Shown here: piece by piece, positions 12,501 through 35,530 of the stretch
Layout: each line of letters opens with the position of its first letter
Numbering within the stretch: position 1 is the stretch's first letter
NCBI RefSeq assembly: GCF_964340395.1
Contig: NC_135560.1
Location: 20,012,675 to 20,076,674, forward strand
DNA from: Glandiceps talaboti
Taxonomy: Eukaryota; Hemichordata; Enteropneusta; Spengelidae
Reading direction: 5' to 3'
DNA length: 64,000 nt
Position numbers and translations under genes: made by a program
The notes under the pieces: generated by a model
What the model was told of the DNA's origin: nothing
The model's input: the letters and a program-made list of their open reading frames with translations, nothing else
Database searches by the model: none

Positions 12501-13696
12501 TATTTTAAGGCAACGTTAACTGTTGTAACATATGGAGAATTTTGCTTACATTCCCAGTACAATCAACATTGGTATTACATTCACATGGTATTCTGTGGTG
12601 CATGCAACAGCATACTGAACAGACTGTGTTAGTTTTAGCAAGGTAAATGTTCAGCTTTTCTCAATTCAACTATCTGTTTGTACTTTAGTAATACAAAGGA
12701 TAATATTTGAAATAGAGTTGATCCGTTGATGCCTAAAATAGAATGTGCCATCCAGATGTAAGATTTAACCCCATTTAGGCAGATGTAGGAAAACTGGTTT
12801 AGCCAGATGTTGAGTGAAATATAACCCCTGTTTTACAATGATGAATTGCAGCATACAATTTGTGTGCAATAGAAAATATTATTATACATTGGGTTCTTTC
12901 AGTTTTGACCTGAATTTTCTCCTAACCTACAATGTAAGACTGCTATATACAGTGACAGTAAGATGTCCTAGAGTAGATACAAAGTGAATCCTGGCTTTCT
13001 TAAAAAAAAAAAAAAAAAAAGTCTTGACTGCTTCTTGTGCTCAGTTTTTGATTAAGTATACGTTATCTCTTAAGTCCTGACCCAGACAGATTCTTAAGAT
13101 ACAGACAGATCAGAGACACTTTAAATGTAGAACATATTTCATTTGTAAGATACAGTTTAGTGTCAAATATGTCATAATTTGGACAGCTGGTAGATCCAAT
13201 TAAAACCCTCCTGTATGATCATCAGTTAATGTCACCCACTACAGTATATTCAACAATCACCATTTATCCTGTACACACCTGCACAATGAGGATGACATTT
13301 TACAATGACTTTAATAATAACGCTAAATATGTTTAATATTTCAGTTGTTAATATATGTATACCTCATCCTTTGGAAATTTAACGGGAAAAAGAGAGATGT
13401 ATTTTGACAATAAGAGAGATAAAGAGGCCAGACAGACAGAGAATTCAAATGAAGACTACGACCACTTAGATATGTAGAGATACAGTTAGAGACTTTGTTG
13501 AAGTAGGTATTAAGAGTCGGTAAAAAAATACAGAAAGAGCAGATGGACAGACAGAGATAAAGAGAGATAAAGCTGGAAGGTAGAAGAAGGAGGAGGAAGA
13601 AGGAGAAAGAAGGACATAATGTATAATTAGAGCGGCAATATTCTTCACTGAAAATGATAGGATATAGTGAGACAAACAGACAAATATTGAGTTTAG

Positions 13697-13698
<2 letters not shown>
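12501..13698. other. No gene seen
   Basis: AT-rich sequence with a 19-base poly-A run at about 13,002. The minus-strand open frame at 13,341-13,895 is driven by the microsatellite to its right. Confidence 0.45.
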
Positions 13699-13763
<65 letters not shown>

Positions 13764-13780
13764 GACAGACAGGTGTATGT

Positions 13781-13837
<57 letters not shown>

Positions 13838-13975
13838 TTAAGAGTTTTGATAGGAGAGTGGGTTTAGGAGAGAAAGTTGAGAGTTCGAGAGACACAGACA
13901 GAGAAAGAGAGAGAGAGAGACTGAGAGACAGACAGAGATAGAAACAAAGAGAGTGAGAAAGATAGAGAGAGAGGT
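13699..13975. repeat. Compound microsatellite (GA)n(GACA)n(GT)n
   Basis: Pure (GA)n, then (GACA)n, then (GT)n to about 13,834, followed by imperfect GA-rich sequence to about 13,975. Long frames on both strands come from the repeat. Confidence 0.95.
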
Positions 13976-14059
13976 GTTGAAGCTAAAAAGGAAATACAAA
14001 CTGTATTTTTTTAAAAATGCTACTAGAACACACTGACCGTATGATGTCAGTTCAACCAA

Positions 14060-14870
14060 GGTCTCTCATTAGAGAGCTCTTTAGCTTAAAGTTTCTCCTC
14101 TAACATTTTTCTTCATTTTGGTATCCCTGTATCTTAATGTTCACATAATACTTCAATCTGTAACGAGTATCAATCATGGCCCACTCAAGTATTTATAATG
14201 CCACGCTACTGTGGTACAATATTACTTCATTCACACTGTGTGAGATGTCCTTTATTAAACTCATAGACTAACAAATACCAGAATAAAGGGATTTGGAAAT
14301 TTAATGACTATAAGAAAAATTGAAATGGTGACACAAATAACCCACACATAGCCTAGAGTAAAGTAACAGTGCATATTTTAGTAATTACTGTCAAAAGTAG
14401 TCGGGGCTTTGTGTGTTGCCGTTTTATTTGACTAAATCTGTATAGCAGAGATTTGGCTTCTAATGGGAACACATTCTGTGACTTGTACACTGTGTAAGAT
14501 TAGTAATAAGCTCAATTTAAAGGATAGAAAAGAGATTTGTCGGCATTGCACAGTATAGTGTACTAATTTATCTAATGGATTGGTGAGAACTTGGTAACAA
14601 ATGTGAATAGATAGATGGAAAGTTCCCCATTGAGTAAAAGTACTCATGTTGAAAAAAGGAGCTGTTGAAAAGCTTCTAGATGTTATCAAATTGAAAGATG
14701 TAGGCTGTATGGATGTTTGTTACATGGCCAACCATGGTTAATATAGGTTTGGAAAGTTTGACATACAAAAGACTGCTCTCAAGTGGTCAGAAAAAAAAGG
14801 AAGATTAGGATTTCAAGGTTTTTTTTGTCCCAGACAGCATCACTTAGAAGTTACAATTAGTTGTGTCTGT
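14060..14870. other. No gene seen
   Basis: Non-repetitive AT-rich sequence without a recognisable exon. Confidence 0.45.
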
Positions 14871-14871
14871 G

Positions 14872-14992
<121 letters not shown>

Positions 14993-15605
14993 CATATACA
15001 CTCTAATTTCATTTAAACTTGGTACAAAGGTGAGGGAACATATACATGGCACTGTTTCACAGTTTGATCAGATTTGGCCAGTTTTGATGTAAAAATTCCC
15101 ATAACAGAAAGTCTGCAAACATGGTGAACTTAGCTTACTTAGAACCTAGCAGTAGTCACAGTAATAAACATATTTTTATGCCCAAACCCATTTAACTGTT
15201 ATTCTGATAATTTGTGTGTTTGAATTGAACAGTTTCATGATAAATGAAATATCATGACTACTGCAAGGCTGTTGTGTCTTTAGAAGTTCAACTGGACTTG
15301 ATGACGATGGGTTGTTTTATGGTATCACTGCAGAGGAGCTGGCTGTGTAAAAACAACTTTGAATGTAGACACTAGGACTAAACCAGACTAATGATTAAAT
15401 AATGTCAGAATGCAACAGTCAACATAGTGTAATACAAAGAAGTTTACATTGCCTCTGTCTATCAGGAAGACATCTCCAAGAATACTAAAAGCAATTTTCA
15501 ATGTTATGTTTGAATGAGACCAAATACTCAGTCTTGTTCCTTGACAAAAATACTTGATTATGCAAAAACAAAACAAATGTTAATGTTATACATGTATGTA
15601 TTTTG
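14993..15605. other. No gene seen
   Basis: An open stretch at about 15,282-15,347 (+) lacks a donor site and any domain match and was not called as an exon. Confidence 0.45.
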
Positions 15606-15936
15606 ATCACAGTCACTTGTGAGCTAATATTCCATTTCAGGATGGTATTATTCTAGTCTAGGATGATCATAATACAAAATAATGACATTATTAGGTAGAT
15701 ACAATATTTCAAAAAATACCATTGTCGGTTACTGTTCCGATTTGAACACAAGTTGGGCATCGTTGCAAACCACTGCCTGTTCTACGGCAACGTTCTTAAC
15801 GAGCCTCCCTCTCTCGAAATGTAGTAGTAGAAATAATAACTCTAGTTTGCGAGAATGCATTATTTTGTGTTATGATCATCTTAGACTAGAATAATACCAT
15901 CCTGGAATGGAATATTAGCTCACAAGTGACTGTGAT
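15606..15936. mobile_element. 331-bp foldback element, 79-bp inverted repeats
   Basis: The left arm, 15,606-15,684, and right arm, 15,858-15,936, are reverse complements with about three mismatches; the left arm begins atcacagtcacttgtgagct. The 173-bp loop is richer in GC than the flanks and has no convincing coding frame. It resembles a MITE or a small foldback transposon. No clear target duplication was seen. Confidence 0.85.
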
Positions 15937-16441
15937 TTTAATTGTTAACTTTAATACACCATTTAAAGTAGAGACCTGCAGCTGAACAGACATCCGTTGT
16001 TCTTCATTATATATATTACTTCATAATAAATTTAATCAAAATCTGGAACTAAACTGTTTGATCATGAAAGAATGTATGAAGAATAGAAACTCAGATTTCT
16101 TATTGAATGATCACAGTAATAAAGAGACTTGTTGTTGTGATTTTTATTCCATATAGTTTTTACAAGCCATAAAACTTGTATTACTGAACAGCTGCAGTTT
16201 ACATCCTGTCTATTTCTTGTATATTTTGGATTTAAATAGTCTTGATATTTTCTTCATAAATTAAGAATTTGTTGTATATTCATTCTCACATGTTTAAAAT
16301 TGTTTACAAATTTTCTGTCAGTCATATATACCTTGTTATTGCATCCTTGTCAAGTTTGACCAAACAACATAAAGACCTCACAATCAGGATAAATCCATGT
16401 TGATGTTGCTTATAGCCACTAATGTGTGCTTGTACAGTAGA
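15937..16441. other. No gene seen
   Basis: AT-rich intergenic or intronic sequence. Confidence 0.45.
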
Positions 16442-16528
16442 CTGTAAGATATGTTGTGATGTTTAGCCCCATCAGATGTGTTATATTAGTGATAGCTGAT
16501 AATGCAGCATATATGTTGTACCTTACAG
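16442..16528. mobile_element. Short MITE-like element, relative of 5,664-5,808
   Basis: Starts ctgtaagatatgttgtgatg and ends atgttgtaccttacag, i.e. inverted ends of the same type as the element upstream of the C1q gene, but without the internal 17-bp array. Confidence 0.55.
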
Positions 16529-16663
16529 ACTATAAAAATACAAAAATGTAGTAGTAACATATTTTGACTATACTCTTTACCATGTATCTAAAAATGATGC
16601 GAGGTTTTCAGAATCAAAGGTTGAAAAAACCATTTGCTTGTGCGAACTTTGTGTATTTTGTTG

Positions 16664-16998
<335 letters not shown>

Positions 16999-17040
16999 GT
17001 AACCTTTAGATAATTGATAGTCTTTTAAGATTCACCTAGG

Positions 17041-17087
17041 TGACTTGTTTTGTATGTAGGTAGCTAAACTACATACAAAACAAGTCA
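17041..17087. repeat. Perfect 19-bp inverted repeat, 9-base loop
   Basis: The left arm tgacttgttttgtatgtag and its exact complement at 17,069-17,087 would make a small stable hairpin. Confidence 0.8.
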
Positions 17088-18130
17088 AAAAACGTCATGC
17101 CACAGTAGTTTGTCAGTTGATATTGTTAAATCAGATACTTGAGAGTGTAACAAGAGTCAGTTGATGGAATTCAATTCTTGCACACAATTGGTTTTAGTTC
17201 TACATGCCAGGGATAACTTGATGTGTTCTAATTTTATACGCTTATGGTATGCATGAACAAACAGCACATGAAAGCCGTATAACTTTCCTGATACGATTCC
17301 TTGTTTGCAAACCGTGTAAGAGCCTGATAACTCATAAAAGAGCTCTTTGATTCCCAGCTACTAATTGAGAAGCTTAGTGAAAAAAAACAAGGCATCTTTC
17401 TTTGACAGAAAACGACAGTATTTTACCTTTTATAATGATAAGTACTTGGAATGGATTTTTTCAAGTTTGTCTGTTCTCTGTAAGTGTTTCAAGTATCACC
17501 TCATGTCAGGTATACAATACTACACTATCTCAGCCAGTTAGTATACTTATTTACAAGACAATTTCTTTTCTGTAGTGTTCATTGTAAAATACAGCTGCAT
17601 AGATTGGTACTCAAAGCATGCTTAAATATAGAAACGATCTATATATCTGGAGATATCATCTTTAGAGACAGTGGCAGACATTCATTTTGTTACTTCATTA
17701 TTTCTGTAAATTGTCTATTTAACTTGATCGTGTGACATTTAAAAGTTTTGCTAAAATATCAAAAGCCGGTAAAACTAAATTTCAATGAAGTAATTTATTG
17801 ATTCAGATTACATCAAGCAAAGCATTGTAATAGATAATTTCAATATATTTTTTATGTAGAACTCAGTGACACCAGTCCCTTGGCAGATTGTCCCGTAAAT
17901 TTCAAATGTTTTGAGCTTGTTATTGATTAGTTTTGTAAATGAAAATGTCCTCAACTTTTGTAATTTGTCCCAGTTACTAGGTCTCCTAAGGATAGCTATA
18001 CGTTTTCATCACACTGTTTCACAATCACTCACTCAGGTCATTATTTTACATAAAAGAAACACACTAATTTTAAAATATTTTATTCAAATTAAAAAATGAA
18101 ATAAGCCCAGAGATTTGAGCAAGTCTATAT
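17088..18130. other. No gene seen
   Basis: AT-rich sequence; the open frames at 17,484 and 17,911 (+) have no recognisable domains. Confidence 0.45.
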
Positions 18131-18139
18131 ATTATGCCT

Positions 18140-18560
18140 TGTAGTGTTTAAGTGAAGAAGTGTCAGATGTAAATGAGTGGAAAGACAAGTCAATAGACCC
18201 TTCCAATAAATCATGCCCTCTAGTTTTGAAGTAGAACTGCAACATAAATGGATGAATACAAGTCAATGGACCTTGCCATTGAATCATGCCCTCTAGTGTT
18301 GAAGTAGAACAGTAATATAAATTGATAAAAAGACAAGTCAAGAGACCTTTCCAATAAATCATGTTGAAGTAGAGCAGTGATGTAAATGAATGAAAAGACA
18401 AGTCAATAGACCTTTCCATAAATCATGCCCTCTAGTGTTAAAGTAGAACAGAGATGCAAGTGAGTGGACAGACAAGTCAATAGGCCTTTCCAATAAATCA
18501 TACCCTCTAGTGTTGAAGTCAAGAAATGATGTAAATGGATGGAAAAAGCAAGTCTATAGA
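18140..18560. repeat. Diverged tandem repeat, about 75-bp period
   Basis: About six units, each holding aaatcatgccctctagtgtt, then gaagtagaacagtgatgtaa, then gacaagtcaatagacctttc. One unit has lost the gccctctag part. The minus-strand frame 18,132-18,419 is a by-product. Confidence 0.85.
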
Positions 18561-19286
18561 TGTATCAAATAAGTTATAAAAGATTCAGAGAAGTAATGTA
18601 AGTGCAGGATTAACAAGTTTAGTGATTTTTTTCAATAACACATGCCGTGTTGTATTGACCCAATAATTTAATATTTACCAGTGTGACAGTCGGATATTGA
18701 ATGTTATTGACCCAACAATTGAATGACAAGATGTATCTCAATAGTCAGATATGCCTAAAGTTGAATATTTATAAGCCAAGCTGTTGCATGAACAGTCAAA
18801 TATTGAATGCTATTGAACCCCCCCCCCCCCCCCCCAGTAATTGGTTGTGAAAAATTGTAACGTGATCGGTAAAATATTGACGTTAGGAAAGTCATACATT
18901 CCAGACAGTGATTTTACAAGGTTCAATTTATAATGTCACATTCTGTATAAACTGAATATCCCCTTGAATACAGGTACAGACTCCAAACATGGTGACCAGC
19001 AACAAAGTATCATACTCCTACTCGCTTCATCAAATTAAAACTGGAATTTCACTCGACACCAAATATTTACTAACAGTTTATTGTCCCATTCTCTGCTCCT
19101 TTTAGATTTTTCATTAGCTATGTATTCCAAGGTTAATCAACCATGAAATGAAACTTTATGCCTGTTTAGGAATTTGTAAAACTGGTCTTGTTGTGTGTTC
19201 TGACTTCTATCCGTTAAGTAGATGTTATATTCATGATAGACTATTGTGAATCATTAACTAGATGGAATTTTTGTGGAGTTTATATT
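18561..19286. other. No gene seen; poly-C run
   Basis: Holds a partial duplication around 18,650-18,740 (tattgacccaacaatt-type phrases) and a 17-base poly-C run at about 18,819. An open plus-strand stretch at 18,974-19,105 lacks a donor and a family match. Confidence 0.5.
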
Positions 19287-20085
19287 GGCCTGTGATTTGT
19301 ATAGCCATGGATGGTTGTTGTGATTTGTAAAGCCATGGATGGTTGTTGTGGTTTGTGTAGCCATGGATGGTTGTTGTGGTTTGTATAGCCATGGATGGTT
19401 GTTGTGATTTGTATGGTCATAGATGGTTGTTGTGATTTGTATGGCCATGGATGGTTGTTGTGATTTGTATAGCCATGGATGGTTGTTGTGATTTGTATGG
19501 TCATAGATGGTTGTTGTGATTTGTATGGCCATGGATGGTTGTTGTGGTTTGTATAGCCATGGATGGTTGTTGTGATTTGTATGGCCATGGATGGTTGTTG
19601 TGATTTGTATAGCCATGGATGGTTGTTGTGATTTGTATGGCCATGGATGGTTGTTGTGATTTGTGTAGCCATGGATGGTTGTTGTGGTTTGTGTAGCCAT
19701 GGATGGTTGTTGGGGTTTGTGTAGCCATGGATGGTTGTTGTGGTTTGTGTAGCCATAGATGGTTGCTGTGATTTGTATAGCCATGGATGGTTGTTGTGGT
19801 TTGTATAGCCATGGATGGTTGTTGTGATTTGTATGGCCATGGATGGTTGTTGTGATTTGTATGGCCATGGATGGTTGTTGTGATTTGTGTAGCCATGGAT
19901 GGTTGTTGTGGTTTGTGTAGCCATGGATGGTTGTTGTGGTTTGTGTAGCCATAGATGGTTGCTGTGATTTGTATAGCCATAGATGGTTGTTGTGATTTGT
20001 GTAGCCATGGATGGTTGTTGTGATTTGTGTAGCCATGGATGATTGTTGTGGTTTGTATAGCCATTGATGGTTGTTGTGATTTGTG
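19287..20085. repeat. 28-bp minisatellite, about 28 copies
   Basis: The unit is gccatggatggttgttgtga then tttgtata, with gtgta, gtatg and tcatag variants. Because 28 is not a multiple of 3, three units make one 28-residue peptide repeat, and all three minus-strand frames stay open for hundreds of bases. Those frames (to 392 codons) are not taken as genes. Confidence 0.95.
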
Positions 20086-20420
20086 TGCGTGTGCGTGTGT
20101 GTGTATGTGTGTGTGTGGGTGTGTGTGGGTGGATGTGTGTGTATTTTGTGTATGTGTGTGCGTATGTGTGTATGTGTGTGTATGTGTGTATGTGTGTGTA
20201 TGCGTGTGTATGTGTATGTGTGTGTATTTGTGTGTGGGTGGGTGTATGTGTGTGTGTGTATGTGTGTGTGTATTTGTGTATGTGTGTATTTGTGTGTGGG
20301 TGTGTGGATGTGTGTGTGTGTGGGTGGATGTGTTTTAAGGTGTGAGAGAGGAGGAAGAAGGGCAATGTAGAGGGGAGAAAGAGAATAGAGAAAGGGAGAG
20401 AAAGAGGGGTGAGGATGAGA
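20086..20420. repeat. GT-rich microsatellite followed by GA-rich tract
   Basis: Imperfect (GT)n with GTAT and GGGT interruptions to about 20,335, directly abutting the 28-bp minisatellite, then GAGAGG-rich sequence to about 20,420. Confidence 0.9.
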
Positions 20421-23400
20421 GGAGTAAACAGGGATACTTTAAAGATATTATCCTTCACAAAAGATATTTAGCCAAACTTCAAATCAACAAACTAAATTTG
20501 TTATATTGTTTCAATTTTTTATATTCAGTGAAAAGAATTATTCAAGTTACAAATATTGTTTATAATTTATTTTTTTGAATATAGATATCATGTTCTTTGT
20601 ACATGTGTATAAATTTGATTTACATGGTATCATTTGACCATAAGCCTAACTATACCGAGAAATAAATGATTATTTGTGGAAAATTTGATTTAAAAAACCA
20701 GGTACTTCTGTGAGATCGTGTATTTTGTAGATTTTATTATCCAGAAAACAATTGCATGACATTGCAATGTTAATATTACCAGAATACTGGTTGAATTTAG
20801 TTGTGAGTAAGGGTCAGTCATTATGATGACCCCCCTCTAGGGAGATTCCTATTCCTAACTACCATGTTTTACACAGTCAGTGCTGTGGTGTATAGTTCTA
20901 CTACGTATGTGCAGAACTCACAAAAATTGGCAACGATTTTTACAGTGGAGGCCTTAGCTACCATATCTTGGTCTGCCATGTTTTAATAGCTCACAGCTAC
21001 ATCTAAAAGTCACATAATGTGCAACGGCTTTTACACTGCCAAGACATGTCTGTATACATGTATAAATAGGGTTGAATTAACAAGCCAAAAGTGAATTAGT
21101 CATAACAAAGAAGAAATCATGGAATGTGAAAACTTCTTTTTTTTATTAGTATGTGATGTGATAAAATTGTGGTGTGTTCATCACTTCCCAATATACCGTG
21201 TTGATGTGAAACTTTTGAAAAGCTAATAAAGAAAGGGAAACTTGTATGAAGGACTGAAATGTCATTACTTTTAATTGAAAGGCCTCCATTAGTAGCCATT
21301 CAAATAAAATGTCAAAAGTTATTCAATTGAATCAGCTCTGTGTGTTGCCATCAAAAGCTGTTATCAGAATTCCTATAGTTAGTATTGTCAAATACACCCA
21401 TTTTGTAGATTATATACGTAAATAACTTTTCACCCTTTTCAAAACATTTCTTACGCCGTAGAGACTATTCAAAACGTTTCTTACAAAGTATAGAAAGTGC
21501 TGATTTACTTTTGAATCTGTTTTTAGCTTTCCAATGCAAAGTGTAGTCTGACATCAGTGTATTTCTTTTACTATAAACTCAGTTGGCAGAGAAAAGAGTT
21601 AATGATTATAGCCAGCCGTTGATGACAGACATAAGGAGTGACTTGTTTAATACATCAACCACTTCACTAGCATCAAACTACATGTTTGATCATCTCACAA
21701 CACAAACAAAGTCACAAATCGTACAATTTATTGCAATTTATTTTATGCTAATTGACAAGATATGATATTCTTCAACTAAGTGTTGTCAATATGATAACTA
21801 TCTATATTTCACAGATCGTCTTCATCATGAAGGGCTTTGACAATCAGTTGCTAAGCATCTAATGGAGACAAGTAAAGTCTCTGTGACAAGCTGAAGGCTA
21901 CACCCACATTACTGCTAATGATAAGCATTTTGTCATCACATTATGCTATCTTAAATTAAATATCAAAGTGCAGATGTGATGAGAAGCAGTCTTCATTGTA
22001 AGGCAAAAACTTAAACATGTAGATTTCATTTGTTTTATTTCATTTCATAACTGCTAAGTTTGAACAGTCATCACTTAGATGGCATTTCAAGTGATTGCTG
22101 TTTAGCCAATGAGGTAAAATTGTGAAGTTGTGTTGCATATTTGTAAGCATTTCATGATGTCTGTAGAAAATTGAATACATCTGATGTTGATTCATTCAAA
22201 TCAAACTTAATTCCATAACTTGATTATCATTTTTTGTGTAAATACAAGACACATATGCATGTAGCAGTGAGTGCTATTTGAGTCCAGCTGGAGTTTAAGT
22301 GCAGTGATATTTTCAAACACATTTGTCACACACTTTTTAATTCACAAGGTCTTTTTTTTATTTGTTTGTTCAGTAACACTTCTTGTGTTCTATAAATTCC
22401 TTATTGAAAATGGAACAAAGGTGAGGTAGTGTTTTTGGGGAGTTTACTGCATAATATTTCATACATCTTAATCTGTTTTTCACATGGGTCAAATAAACTG
22501 CCTCTGTACCCGACTCAAACTGCCACCTCCTTTGTATACATGTATCAGAAGCCAAGAGGCTTAGAAAAAATCTTTAAGTAGTCTTAGAGTCTTTATTTGA
22601 TGCCATGCATGCATTCACTAACCACAATTGTTATAGTAGATCTATTAGTGACAAATTGAGGTTTATTGTCACCTATGAGGAAGATGACGATGTACGTACA
22701 TCACAAAATATACATATTCACCAGTACATGCACACCCATAGAAAGTATATAACATAATGATGAACATGTTCTTTCATCCAAGCCTCATTTCCATTTGAAA
22801 TATTACAGTTTGTAACTCAGGGGCCTGATCTGATAGCTATTTGACTGTGAAAAGCTGTTAATGTGCTGCTACTAGCACTTTGTGTGTGGTGAAACACAAA
22901 AATCATTACCTTAAACAAAGGCTTTAATCCTCCTATGTAGTAAAACCAAGTGTTAATTATTACACCCTGTAACATTATAGCTCTTTAGTGTAAAGACTTA
23001 CATGTGGTAATCAATTGCACAAAGTAGGAAACATCAAATAGGAGAACCTTTTAATTTTACACTACAAAACATTGTCTGTGTGAAATCTAAAACCTTGATG
23101 CATGTGTTGGTGATTAGTCCATCTAAATCTAGGGTTTATAAAAAAAAAAATTAAAACAATGGAAAAATAGTGATTAGAAATCTTACCGGTGTAAAAGCAG
23201 ATGTTGAAATATTCTGCTATCACTGCTTCAGTCAAGGCTTGGTTTGGTGCAGTATAAATCCAGAAAATGCCAGTCTAGAGTGTAGAACACGTCTGACTTG
23301 TGTACGTGGTACAGTAGTAGTAGTAGTAGTAGTTCAGTGCTGTGTTTACAGTGATCGTATTGCCTATACACAATGAACAAGTACTTAAATCCCCAAATGA

Positions 23401-24695
23401 TTAATGTGCTTCAAGTACCATAATGCCATTGATCACTGCAATGCTTGTAGTGCTAGAGAACCAAGTTCAAAGTGTTAAATTCGGCATAAAAGTGTAGTCT
23501 TTCACTCAGAGAAAGAGAGACTTCAAGTCACTCAACAGTGGTTGTGTAGAGTGTACCTTGACAAGCCAAGTGAACTAGTGTGAGTACACATACTTTGTGT
23601 GTGAGTATGTGTATAACAGTTGTACAATAGTGATCACCGTGTTCAGCAAATCATAAGCAGTCCTACAGAGCTCTGATTGGAGGTTGTTCAGCCGTTTCTC
23701 AACCATCAGTTTCAAGCTTATAAGAAAGCAGCACACAATTCTCACCGACTTCTGTAACCTTTGACCCACTTGTACATACCTGGACTAGTGTTACGAGGAT
23801 CTTCAAATATTTTCCACTTCACACAGTTACTAAGTATAAATCCATATTGTTCTTTTTACATAATCCAAGTGTGACTTATTTACTTTAATCTTTTAATCTT
23901 TTCATTATTTTCATTAAAAATTAATTTTACCTGTATGGGGAAAAAGAACGTACCTCACACTATGCAACAATGGGGTATAGTTTAAATTGGGGGGAGGAGG
24001 GATATTTTTAATTTGATTCTTTCCCAGCCAATAAATCCTTTGAAGGGCGGAGTGAAGATCGACCCCCGCTGAGAGTTTTGGCTGGCATCCATTTAAAGTA
24101 GAAAGTTCTCGCTAATTTGCATATGAGTGGGGGATGGTACATGCATGCAGGCGAGACAAATTCTCATTCAGAGGTGTCATTTATGTTATTGTGGAGTGTT
24201 GTATTGTTGTCACGTGTAAACAATGCCTCATGTTATCTACAACCTCCTCAAGCTGAATAACAGTTGTAGAGTGTACCCTAGGGAACAGAAGTCATCAGTA
24301 CAATGGAAGTGTTTGCTTTGCAGATTAGACAAAGCTTAAAGTAACAATTTTTTAGATACTGTTAGCTTTCGTCTTGACTACACTTACCTTGTGTCAATTC
24401 TGAAAAGGCACAAGTTGTTTACCCTGCTAATTGAGAGTGTTCAAGTGTAACTTGTACTGTAACTGTCATTTTAACTTTGTAATTACAAGATAAACTCCAG
24501 TAATGGCTGAACAAACAGCCAAGCATGGCCTGTTTTTATCAAAATAAAGTCAAAATGATACTAACTATATTTATCGTGTCACTGTATATTAAGGTTCAAT
24601 TTGCTAATAGAATTTGTAGGTATTAATAGGGACAAGCTGAAAAAATGAATCGCAAAACAAGTGAAAATTCATAAATTCTTGTCATTATGGTAACT

Positions 24696-24709
24696 GTTAC
24701 CATAGCAAC
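24696..24709. promoter_or_regulatory. RFX-type X-box motif
   Basis: GTTACCATAGCAAC fits the RFX palindrome consensus GTNRCC-(0-3 N)-RGYAAC exactly. Function unproven. Confidence 0.35.
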
Positions 24710-24873
24710 CAGTTTGAGCTTTGAGCCCGATAAGATTGTCATACATTTAATCCCCAGTTTTACCTACTTTGTTGTAAATTGCAAGCTACGAGACAGTTCA
24801 AATTTTGAACTTCACCTTTAGGGAACAATATGTGAAATTTTGCAACCAATTTTCAAAGAGTAATCAGAGAAAT

Positions 24874-24887
24874 GTTGCCATGGTAAC
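24874..24887. promoter_or_regulatory. Perfect RFX-type X-box motif
   Basis: GTTGCCATGGTAAC is a full RFX half-site pair. It lies 178 bp from the motif at 24,696. A related GTTACCATGGTAAT is at 9,936-9,949. All could be parts of an old repeat. Confidence 0.35.
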
Positions 24888-26115
24888 TAGATTGGTAGCT
24901 TCTTCCTAATCCCATGACTGCAATAACGATAATTGAAGATCGGAAGTTTGACTTGTAATAGGTAGCAATCTAATAACATCTATCCAGGCTTAGCCATTTT
25001 ATATCCTTGTATTGTATTCCAATTACCAAGGAAAGAAATTTGTGGTACATTGATACTTTTTACTGATCTTACCTTGCTAGTGTAATCACCTTTAATTTCA
25101 GGTCGTATCAAACTCTATCAATCAACCTTTCATTCTGTTGGTAAATGATTAAAGTTTTTAACCCACGAATCATTTTTTCAGTGTCTGCCTAGGTTATCTA
25201 TTTACCTGTATTGTGATCACCTAGGATAAAAACAGCACTTTTGTAGCCAGGCTGCACAGAGTATAAGCTATCACCATGCATAAAAAAACTCCTCTACGGA
25301 ATTAAAATGGATAAAAATAAACCCAGAGTGTTGTGATAAAGTAAATGAACAACTTTATAGTTGAATATACAAAGGTAAAGAAAGAGTCAAATGGAAAAAC
25401 ATTCACTTTCCTCGCATAAAATAGATTTAGATGAGTTGAACTGACATAGTGTGTACATTAATTTGAAACTAAAATCTTGAATTTTGTGAAGGGTTTAATT
25501 GGTTGCTGTGAATGTGCCAGGTAGTCTGAAAGGTGTAGTGTTGGGCTGCTTATGTAACTATACTCGGCTAGTGATGAGTGCATTATATAAGTGGAAGGAA
25601 CGTCTGGATATTTCAGGCTGTCTGCCAAGTTGATGTGAAACATCAACACATGAAAGATAGATTACAGTTATTTTTAACGTTATTAATATGTTATTAGATT
25701 ATACACAAAATGATCTATTAATGAACTTTCATTTGCAGAGATAGATCATTATGTCTCTACCTATACTGTATACATTTACAATACAGCATACATACAATTC
25801 ACTTTTAGAGAGAGAGAAAAACTATGAGTGCCATCGGTACATGAAAGTTATTTTGGAATTACATTAACACACAGACTGATTTCATTACATTTACAACGTT
25901 TCATTGCCATGGGCAGTTTTGTATTATTATCCCAACTTCATTTTATTTGCAGACATGATAGATTTTTTTCTGCTATTCATTGCTGAACAAAAACACTAAG
26001 AATAGTCTGTGCTGTCAGTGAAAGAGGCCAGCTCAAGAAACAAAATTGTTCAAACTAGTGCAAATGTCACTTTTTTTCACAGAATTTCATATTTTATATT
26101 GTTTATATCTTTCAG

Positions 26116-35446
<9,331 letters not shown>

Positions 35447-35524
35447 TAACGAATAACACAGGATGAAAATCAGATCGTGAAAAAATGTAACACCGATTCA
35501 ACTGCATGCTTGCCAAAGATGTAC

Positions 35525-35530
35525 AATAAA
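35525..35530 (+). terminator. Poly-A signal AATAAA after MAP2K5
   Basis: Canonical AATAAA 79 bases after the stop codon; conserved at 49,240-49,245 in the second copy. Confidence 0.6.

Larger units (their letters stand above)
20421..26115. other. 5.7 kb without a recognised exon
   Basis: If the exon at 9,337 belongs to MAP2K5, the missing exons for the PB1 domain, linker and N-lobe of the kinase should lie here or further left. I looked for the glycine loop, the AVK lysine strand and an acidic PB1 loop and saw none I would defend. Two X-box motifs occur at 24,696 and 24,874. Simple repeats are few. Confidence 0.4.

Noticed and set aside
15282-15347. Open stretch SSTGLDDDGLFYGITAEELA as an exon
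   Set aside because: Ends in a stop without a donor and matches no part of MAP2K5 or another family I know.
21583-21765. 60-codon frame after an acceptor-like ctcag
   Set aside because: No donor within the likely coding part, no domain, and composition like the background.
22675-22770. Plus-strand stretch with TYEEDDDVRTSQ resembling an acidic PB1 loop
   Set aside because: No convincing acceptor or donor, and the surrounding residues do not match the MEK5 PB1 domain.
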